Of a DNA stretch of 64,000 nt, positions 56,120-64,000 are shown one piece after another. The DNA is from Leptidea sinapis (lineage: Eukaryota; Arthropoda; Insecta; Lepidoptera; Pieridae): the NCBI RefSeq assembly GCF_905404315.1, contig NC_066288.1, forward strand, positions 434,001 through 498,000. The letters run 5' to 3'. Under the pieces are notes generated by a model that had not been told where the DNA came from, searched no databases, and was given only the letters and a program-made list of their open reading frames with translations. The position numbers and the translations under genes are program-made. Position 1 is the stretch's first letter, and the number at the start of each line of letters is the position of its first letter.

Positions 56120-56545
56120 TCATGAACTTAAATTTTATTTTAAAAGACCTGTCTAACAATATCCCACATGCTAAATTAATTCTGCATTCCCGAGATATAT
56201 AAATATTTACGTTTCAACTTTTCACCCACAATATTTACAAAACACATTCCGTTACCAATCTAATTATTAAATCTCAAAATTTTATTTTGAAAGACCTATC
56301 TAATGATACCCTACATGCAAAAAAAATTTTCATCCTCTTTCTAACCACAAGAAGCTCTACCCTTCTTATCAATTATTACCTCCATATTATGTCAAGAAGA
56401 GTTATTTCAATAGATATTGTAATCATAAGGTATAAGCTATTACATAAATGTAACGTATATCTTCCTTAATCCCGCATTATTTTTAAAAGACCAAAGGAAA
56501 TGTCATGTATCAAACCTGAATCTAACTTTCAAAGACCTATCCAAC
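56120..56545. repeat. diverged interspersed repeats with an AAAGACCTATC core
   Basis: A core like TTTTAAAAGACCTATCTAA followed by a CCCACATG-type block occurs near 56,133 and 56,282, and more weakly near 56,485 and 56,523. The first two are about 149 bp apart. No ORF. Confidence 0.6.
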
Positions 56546-57901
56546 GATGGGTCAAGGTTAGTCTCCAGTATTTTTTTCAACTCCACTTGTAGGGGAGGTG
56601 TCCTTAGGGAGGAAGCTACGTCCAAAGCACCAGACAACACAACAAAGGGCGTGCGTACAAAGTACACATGTCAGAATTGAAACTTATTTGTGAAAACCAA
56701 ATTTTAAATCTCGTTTATATTAATAATTATCCTAATCTGTTCTCTAAACCAATTTATTTTTCTTAATATTAGAAATTATTAGATGTTTTACTAATTATTA
56801 TTACTCATGAAACCTGCACAATACAAAGCTAGTAGGGAAGATGTTCTAATTACTCGCGGCCGCGCTCTAAACCTACATGATACAATGCTAGTAGTGAATT
56901 TGTTTTACTTCATAGCGGTAACGTCTGCTTCATACTACATTCGCATTTTCTCACTCTATCTCAATCAGACTTAATCTCCCTCCCCTCTTCTTGGATAAAA
57001 ACGTCCAAACGAATACACCAACCAATTATCAAAAATACATATGTATTAAAAAAAAACAAAATTCAAACTTGCTAAAGTATCAAATTCATTTGATTCCCGC
57101 TATTAGCTTTAAGTACGTGTATGTGTTTGAGCGGTGTCAGTGTAGTGGTGCGATTCGATACCTCTCTGTTTTGAGAACGCGTCCTTAATCTACTTAAAAT
57201 AACAGAAGCGATAAAAGTGTTTATTTTAATATAATAATTAATTTGAAAATACCAAATGTGCCCTAAAATAAATTAAAATTTTTATTGTATTCATGGTTCA
57301 CTAAATTGGCGATAATGACTTACATATAAACGATAGATATATGCTGTCGCGGGCTTTTTTGTAGAACGGTTTAAGATGAATAATAATTTTATAACGGTTT
57401 ATGCGGCGCACGCATGAATTATAGTTCGCAGATGGCAGATTTTTTGCCTACTTAACGACATTGTACAAAACAAATCGCTTTACTTGCTTTTGATAAAGGT
57501 TCACTTTGTTCTCATTCTCAAACTTTCACTTCAGCTTCACTTTCGGGCGTACCTGTTACCTACTGTTATTTTTCATGAAAAGCAAAGCAGTCCAAAATCC
57601 CCGGTGGTCAGTATATTAAGGAAGAAAAAACATTTTATTTATTTATTTACTTATTTTAACAAAATACACACTATCATTACAGTATATTCCAATGTGATAG
57701 AGGTACATATTCCAATGCGATAGAGGTACATACAACATAATAAAGTAATATTTAACTCAAATGTATCTAATGCGTTTGTTTGTATTCTTGGCCTAAACTT
57801 TTAAGACCCATCTGTCAATGTCGATATTCAGATTCCATTGATAATTTTCCCATTTTTTTTTTGAGTTTCCAAAGTTGCACGTTGCAAATTTAAATTAGTT
57901 T
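56546..57901. other. unassigned DNA
   Basis: About 1.35 kb without recognisable genes. It includes a small direct duplication of a CCAATGNGATAGAGGTACAT unit (about 57,690-57,733) and an antisense AT-rich tail-like run at 57,631-57,655. Confidence 0.5.
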
Positions 57902-58400
57902 AAATCAAATCAAATCAAATAAAAATCACTTTATTCATGTAAGTCACGGAAATTACACTTATGAATGTCAAAAACAAATTTTTTTCTTATTAAATCTACC
58001 TCTACTTCGTAAAGGGTTCAACCCTAATGAGAAGAAGTAGCAAGAAACTCATTGCCACTCAATTAAATCAAGATTTACATTTTATCGTTTTACAAATGAT
58101 TTTAATAACAATATTATATGTAAAGTGATGCAACAAACATAATCAAACGTCAAATAGTCAATGTCTTACACGAGTAAGTAAAAAAAGTAAATGTAAATTA
58201 ATACAAGACAAAAGTTATTGAGTACAGTAGCTGCATCATCCACACACATCTTAAATAAATAAAGGTATTCTGTGAGCATTATATGAGAGAAAATATATAA
58301 TTATATATATATATATATATATTAGCTAGCTTTTATGAATCTGAAGCCGCGCCTCCGCCAACAGGAGGAACGACCCGTCCAAGCAGTGACATTTAAGCGA
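57902..58400 (-). mobile_element. repeat J copy 2
   Basis: Same TTTGAT tail (here ATCAAA repeats at the left), same shared motif at 58,029-58,050, and the same 5' end (TTTAAGCGA at about 58,392-58,400) as J1. Internal differences include a deletion of part of the G+C-rich 5' region and a TA run (about 58,303-58,322). No target duplication was recognised. Confidence 0.82.
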
Positions 58401-58785
58401 GCATTATAAAAACTGAACAAGAACTCAACACGGCATTTATATTGAAACTTAAACGTGATATAACACCGATCTCAAATATACAAAACAAGTACCAATAGAT
58501 GCGACTGTACGTATGTATAGAATTTCCTTAACAAGCGCTTGGATGTCAGCCAAAACAACAAACGTTATTTTAAGTGCAGTACAGAAGTTAGATTTTGTAC
58601 AGAAAATAAATTGATTCCTGTGAGCTACATGGAGCTGTTGGCATCATACAATCAATATTTGAATATCTTTAATAGATTAATATCAACTCACTGTTTAGTT
58701 AGAAATACGAAGAAAAAATATGATAATGATAAAGAGCTCATAAATGAGACAACATGCTTAGTTATACTTACTCTATTATTCCTTC
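58401..58785. other. unassigned DNA with an unidentified ORF
   Basis: An ORF of 104 codons (58,539-58,853, plus strand) starts MDVSQNNKRYFKCST and overlaps the tail of LINE A5 at its 3' end. No family recognised. It is more likely chance than gene. Confidence 0.4.
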
Positions 58786-58968
58786 TCAAAGTCAAAGTCA
58801 AAATATCTTTATTCATTGAGATCATATTTGATCATTTTGAATCGTCAATTTAAGGTTTCTTATAATAATAAGAGCTACATAATGTAGTTTGTAAAAATAA
58901 TACATATACTTATACTCTAGAAAATTATAATATATATTTTGTTTTATTAAGACAGAGTTAGAGCATGT

Positions 58969-61879
58969 TCATTCCCAAGCATTTTTATCATCTAAGTAAT
59001 CCGATATTTTATAGTAAGCTTTTTTATAAAGTTTCCCTTTAATTGAATTTTTAAATTTGTTTATTGTCAGATTAAGCATATCACTTGGGAGTTTGTTATA
59101 GAAGCGTATACATTGCCCTTTAAATGATTTATCAACTTTATGGAGCCTGGTAGTGGTAACAGCAAGCTTATCTTTATTCCTAGTATTAAACTTATGACAA
59201 TCGCTATTTTTCTTAAACAAGTTAATATTCCTGTGCACATACATCAGATTTTCATAAATATATTGACAAGTGACGGTCATTATACTTATCTCTTTAAATT
59301 TTTCACGGAGTGATTCTTTGGGACCCATATTGTAAATTGCACGTACAGCCCTCTTCTGCAGCACAAAGATGATGTTAATATCTGCAGCACTTCCCCACAG
59401 CAGTATACCATAAGACATAATGCTGTGAAAGTAGCTGAAATAGACTAGTCTAGCTGTGGCTACATCTGTATAGAGACGGATCTTTTTAACTGCGTATGCT
59501 GCAGAACTGAGCTTCTTCGACAATGTATTAATATGAGGGCCCCACTGAAGCTTATTATCGAGGGTTATACCTAGAAATACAGTGGTGTCCACGAGAGCTA
59601 ATTCTTCGTTTTTAATAATAATATTAGCATTTACTTGTTTCACATTTGGTAGTATAAATCTAATACACTTTGTTTTATTCTCATTAAGTAGAAGATTATT
59701 AATATAAAACCACTTTACTACCTTCGAGATTGCATTGTTTACATCGTCGAAAACGTTTTGTTGTCGCTTAAGTTTAAATAAAAGTGACGTGTCATCTGCA
59801 AACAACACAACCTCATGATCGTCCCTCACAAAATGCGGTAGATCATTTATGTATACTAAGAATAAAAATGGTCCAAGTATTGAGCCTTGTGGCACACCTA
59901 AATTAGCTGCTGATCCTGGGGAACGCTTTCCATTCACGTCGACTCTTTGGACTCTATCACTCAAATAGGAAGAGAGAAAATCTAAAGCAACATCCCTAAT
60001 ACCATAGTGGTGTAGTTTCCTGATCAATGTGTCATGGTGTACACAGTCAAATGCCCTGGACAAATCACAGAAAACGCCCAGAGCATCGTAAGATTCTTCC
60101 CAAGCATCAAAAATGTATGATATCAACTCGACACTAGCGTCAATGGTTGAACTACCCCTAGTAAAACCAAACTGTTTACAATGCAATAAGTTATGCGAAT
60201 TAAAGTGCCTTAACAATTGATTTAAAATTATTTTTTCAAAAATTTTACTAAATGTTGGTAAGACAGAGATAGGTCTAAAATTACCAGGGTCAGAACAACT
60301 ACCTGATTTGAAAAGTGGAGTTATTTTACTGTGTTTCATTAAATCACACCACAGTCGATACATTCATTGAAAATTAATGCAAGTTCGGGTGCAATCATAT
60401 CAATTATTGGTTTTACAACGGTAATAGAAATGCCCCAGAGGTCTGTTGATTTCTTAACATTAATAAGTTTAAAAGCACTAATGATATCATCACTATTAAT
60501 ATAGTTATATTTGAATTGAGATTTGCACTCCGACACGTTTTGTTTTAATAGAGATTCTGCTATTAGGGGAGAGGAGTTTAAAGATGATGTAGTAGAGATT
60601 GGAATGTCTGTAAAAAAATGTTCAAACGCTATAGCTACTTCCTCATCCAGATGAATGGCTGTATTGTTAATTGTCAAATTAAATTTCTTATTACTAATTT
60701 TGACTCTTCCAGTCTCATTATTAATAATTTTCCAAGTGGATTTTATTTTATTTTGACTATTTTTAATTTTTGAGCTTAGGTAACGCGATTTTGCTTCAAG
60801 ACAAACATTTTTAAAAAATTTTGAATAATTTCTAACTTTTTCTTTAAACTCCCCACTAAAATTATACTGCTTTTCACCATAAAGTTCATACAATTTTAGT
60901 CTACTTTTATATATGCCTGCTGTAGCCCAGTCACAAAACTTTATGGTGTCGGTGACCATAATAGACCTGGCTGTAAAAATGGAATTGAATGCATTACTAA
61001 ATTTATTAAAAAATATTTCGTACATCTGATTTGGATTATTGGTGTCATATTGAAATGGTAGTATAGATGACAAATTCAATTTCAGTTTTTCAAGTCTATC
61101 CATGGTCATAGGTACATAGGTAATTTTTCGCTTACAAGGGATTTTTGTTTTAATTTTTAGTTTTATAAATTGGCCGAGATGGTCAGACGGAAGGTTACAA
61201 ATTAATTTCTTATTTATAATATTAGCATTTGCATAAATATTATCTATACATTTGGCCGAAGTGGCAGTTATCCGAGTAGGCTCCATAAATTGAGGCATCA
61301 AGCCAAAAGATTGAAATAAATTAATTATTTTGGTAGTATCTGAATTATTTTCTAATATATTTACATTAAAGTCACCACATGTTATAATATTTTTATTTGA
61401 ATTTGATATTTTATGTAAAATTTCTTCCATAATTTTTTGAAAAATGTCAAATGAAGCAGAAGGCGGGCTATATACGCATATAACTATGAACTGCTTCAAC
61501 TCTACACAGGCTATTTCAATGTGTCTTTCTACAGAGAGATTAACAATATCCAAGCGTTCCTTAGAGTGTATTTGTTAATTAATATTAATGAACCACCACA
61601 TTCGGCCCCCACTCTGCAGAAAGAACTACCAACTTGATGATTACTAAGATTAAACATGACCTCATGACTTTTTAGAAAATGTTCAGTAATGCACATAATG
61701 TCTATGTTATTTGAGTTCAAAAATAGTTCCAGTTCTAGTGTTTTGCTTTTAATTCCTTGAATATTTTGATGTACCAAGTTAATATATTTAACATTTTTAC
61801 TATTAATTGACAGTTTATTCTTTGGCTTCGCAATGCTAGAGACTTCCTCTATTGTCCTGGCATGTAATTTAAATGACAT
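58969..61879 (-). pseudogene. LINE A5 ORF2: endonuclease and reverse transcriptase, two frameshifts
   Basis: Three overlapping stretches: 61,879-61,529, 61,553-60,339 and 60,363-58,969. Endonuclease motifs: LVHQNIQGIKSKTLELELF, MCITEHFLKSHE, ITCGDFNVNILEN and LPSDHLGQ. RT motifs: ITPLFKSGSCSDPGNFRPIS, KQFGFTRGSSTIDA, FCDLSRAFDCVHHDTL, GVPQGSILGPFLFLVYIND and the catalytic FADD. The C-terminal region follows to the stop at 58,969. All catalytic residues are present; only the two shifts (near 61,540 and 60,350) block it. Similar in length to known CR1/L2 ORF2 proteins. Confidence 0.9.
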
Positions 61880-63165
61880 GGAATAATATCTAATGTCTTG
61901 TTTTTGGCCACAGGAGAGTGCTCAATAAAAGCAGTTTGGTTAGCCAAGTTTTTGGCTGTAATACTAATATAATTGGATAGCGCAATGGCTATCTGTCGTT
62001 TGTAAAAACTAGGAAGGTAGTATGTACCATCAGTCAAATAATAATTTTTACTAACAACATAATATTTATTAAATATATTGACGTCTAATAATTCAATTTT
62101 TTCCTCATAGCATGTCAATGTATGTAATTTCATATTAAGTTTATATCTACACATATTTTCTGTCTCGGGCAACAAATTGCTGTAGGGAAATGTACATATG
62201 ATAATTTTTTTTACATGTAATTTAGTCAAACTATTAAAATATTTAATTTATGTCTGCATATTAGCATTTCCTCTTCTCCCAATAAAAATTATTAACTTAG
62301 TGTTGGGACTGTAACTACTATTGACTATTTTTTCCATTATTTGAGTAAAATTCGCACCAGACAAACAATAATTTGTAACCCGTTCACCACAAGTTTGTAG
62401 TAAAATTCGGCCCATATTTTTACCTATTTCATCACTATACATTATGGACTTACTACTGTCTTTGAGATCATTGTTAAATTTCACAGTCTGGGTCTGTATA
62501 GTTACTTTAGAGGTATCAGATCGTGGAAGGTTTACTGCCATCCGATTATTATCACATTCATTGTAATAATTCATGAGAGATAATAATTTTTGTTCATTTT
62601 CTTTTAAATCAGTCAATAAACCATCCATTACCGCACTACATTCATCTATCTGTCGTCGGGAATCCTCATATTTTTCTGTCATTGACAGTAAACAGTCTTT
62701 TAACGACTGGACTTCCACTTGTAGATCATGAATAATGGATTCACTCTGCATTTTATTATGATCTCTTAAATTACACAAGCTACATAAATTTGCGGAAGGA
62801 ATCTGATGGATAGATTTATTATTATGTTCGTTTAAGGTCGAGATGGTAGAAAGAGTTACAAGATCAGGAGAGCTACCTCTATGTTCCTCAAATACTGACT
62901 GTGAGAGTACAGACCTAGAGGCCTGACTCTCGCGCTCTAACTGATCTATTGTATTATATGCTTCTTTTAGCTTATTTTTCAGTTCAACATTGTGTTTGAG
63001 AATTGTCTCAAACTCAACGCTGCACTGGTCAAAGCTAGACACTACTGATTTTAGTTTATTACGCTCATTGGTCATGTTTTCCAATTCTAAGCTAATTTCT
63101 TGGAAAGGAATAAAGTATGTGGGTAACGTATTGTAACCACACAGATTACAACATATTACCCACAC
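61849..63165 (-). pseudogene. LINE A5 ORF1: coiled coil plus SGNH-hydrolase-like domain, one nonsense codon
   Basis: 63,165-62,248 and 62,229-61,849 are one frame interrupted by a TAA at 62,248-62,250. The N-terminus has a Cys-rich patch (ICCNLCGY) and long helices (ISLELENMTNERNKLK onward), probably coiled coil, with LCSLCNLRDH in the middle. The C-terminal third looks like an SGNH/GDSL hydrolase: YSDEIGKNMGRIL as block I, LSGANFTQIMEKI, LIIFIGRRGN, and TDGTYYLPSFYKRQ as the final block. Esterase domains in ORF1 are known from CR1-type LINEs. Block I has Glu where Ser is usual, so activity is doubtful. Confidence 0.75.
63118..63164 (-). repeat. hairpin at the ORF1 start of LINE A5
   Basis: TGTGGGTAA (63,118-63,126) pairs with TTACCCACA (63,156-63,164), and TTGTAA (63,131-63,136) with TTACAA (63,146-63,151), around a 9-nt loop. 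The stem covers the putative start codon, so it may affect translation or RNA packaging if real. Confidence 0.65.
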
Positions 63166-63170
63166 GTATT

Positions 63171-63845
63171 GATATTAATGTTTTTTATTGTTTTTACTTC
63201 GCGATTGAATCAGGGATAATAATTTTCTATTATTATTTAAAGATAAGGAAATTGACCATGTGTTTCGCATGAAACAATTACTAAGGGATTCAGTACTAGA
63301 GTATGTCATAAATTATGAAGTCTATAGCATAAGCTTCTCAAAGCGTTGAAGTTTATGTAATAAATAAAATAAAATTTCAAAATTTTTATGTGATGCAAGA
63401 TACAAAGAGGAAGGTTTTACAAAAATAATAATATAAAAAGATTATGTAAATAACTGTGTTTAAATATTATTATGAACATTAAATATTTAATAAGCATGCT
63501 CTACAATATTTACTTTAATATTTATCTACAATTATTTTTCTAATTTCTCACCTTTAATTTATTGAACCGAGTATTACGATGGGACGGGACACACTAAATA
63601 AACACACAATATAAACAGGAGGCATGTTTGTCTTTGTTTACGTAATTACATTGTTACTGTGCCGCGTGCACCTGTCACCATTGTTCAGAGAGTTTTACCG
63701 AAAGGCTCTGTTAGGTTGAAACCGTATATCAGGGGCTTTGGCTGAGGCTTTGTATAATAAGAAGCTCTTTTGTTTCTCATCATTTGTATCGTATTGGACA
63801 CGATAATACATTCTTCAGAAATCGTCTATTACAGTAACAGTTAGT
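63171..63845. other. unassigned DNA
   Basis: May include the 5' UTR of LINE A5. No gene or repeat is recognised. Confidence 0.5.
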
Positions 63846-64000
63846 TAAGAATGTCAAAAAAAAAATTTTTCTTATTGAATCTACCGCTACTTCGTAAAGG
63901 GTTGAGCTAATGAGAAGAAGTAGCAAGAAACTCATTGCCACTCTTTTATATCAAGATTTACATTTACATCGATTTAAAAATCATTTCAATTACAATATAA
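63846..64000 (-). mobile_element. repeat J copy 3, cut by window edge
   Basis: Matches J1 and J2 from just inside the tail, with the shared motif at 63,912-63,933. The tail repeats and about 70 bp of the 3' end are missing at the left, which is unusual for retrotransposed DNA and suggests a later deletion. Confidence 0.75.

Larger units (their letters stand above)
58786..63170 (-). mobile_element. LINE family A copy 5, best-preserved element
   Basis: A two-ORF LINE of about 4.4 kb on the minus strand. Order: hairpin and ORF1 (63,165-61,849), ORF2 (61,879-58,969), short 3' UTR, AATAAA signal and TTTGAC-type tail (58,786-58,802). ORF1 carries one nonsense codon and ORF2 two frameshifts. ORF2's ATG lies 31 nt inside ORF1. 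The true 5' end is unknown, and the shared 3' motif of other A copies is not seen here. Confidence 0.88.

Noticed and set aside
55760..56156. plus-strand protein from the minisatellite
   Set aside because: Plus frames are open only in part and change register between units; the minus frame is more regular.
58539..58853. small protein gene of 104 codons
   Set aside because: Its 3' part is the reversed tail of LINE A5 and nothing in it is recognisable, so it is probably a chance ORF.
1..64000. CRISPR arrays, prokaryotic operons or phage genes
   Set aside because: No regularly spaced repeat array, no ribosome-binding-site-led gene clusters, and all recognisable proteins are eukaryotic TE proteins.

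Overview
This is a 64 kb stretch of an A+T-rich insect genome. It looks lepidopteran: the CR1/Jockey-like LINEs, the leader-bearing poly(A) LINE called B here, the RTE elements, the BEL/Pao LTR elements, the mariner and several short repeats together resemble moth and butterfly genomes. That reading rests on family resemblance, not on a search. I found no host protein gene, rRNA gene, functional tRNA gene, CRISPR array or operon. Every long reading frame I could identify belongs to a transposable element (TE), and nearly all are broken, so this is a layered TE graveyard. Family letters (A, B, B', C, E, F, G, H, J) are local labels used in this report.

Layout. 0-3.7 kb: tail of an A LINE, unassigned DNA, a B scrap, a foldback repeat, an H repeat and the 3' end of LINE F. 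3.7-20.4 kb (mostly minus strand): LINE C, LINE B copy 1, a 5.7 kb BEL/Pao element (BEL2) with a perfect 5-bp target duplication, the rest of LINE F that BEL2 interrupts, then LINE E, itself split by B copy 2. 20.4-28.8 kb: RTE C-terminus, LINE G, and LINE A copy 2 split by A copy 3. 29.1-36.0 kb: SINE-like repeat, an RTE element interrupted by a second C copy, tandem repeats and a tRNA-like SINE. 36.2-40.2 kb: B copy 3 inserted, with target duplication ATGGGG, in a decayed B' LINE. 41.0-51.9 kb: BEL/Pao element BEL1, whose 5' LTR carries repeat J1, whose leader carries a mariner, and whose pol gene carries a 2.27 kb Tc1/mariner-like insertion that holds a dead B copy. 52-54.7 kb: an RNase H fragment of an I/R1-type LINE, A copy 4 and a B' 3' end. 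55.7-56.1 kb: a 99-bp minisatellite open on the minus strand. 57.9-64 kb: J2, the best-preserved A element (A5: two ORFs, one nonsense codon and two frameshifts), and J3 at the edge.

How the parts relate. Nesting gives a relative chronology. Where the host reading frame resumes exactly across an insertion (BEL2 in F, the Tc1-like element in BEL1, C2 in RTE, A3 in A2) the boundaries are well supported. Notable points are a 3' UTR motif shared by LINE families with different tails, CA-rich 3' UTRs after three RT genes, B copies that keep the 5' leader but each carry a different internal deletion, a BEL element with near-identical LTRs but a gutted gag, and several perfect hairpins in unassigned DNA. 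I found no convincing new functional system; the most unusual non-TE signal is the 99-bp repeat at 55.74-56.10 kb.
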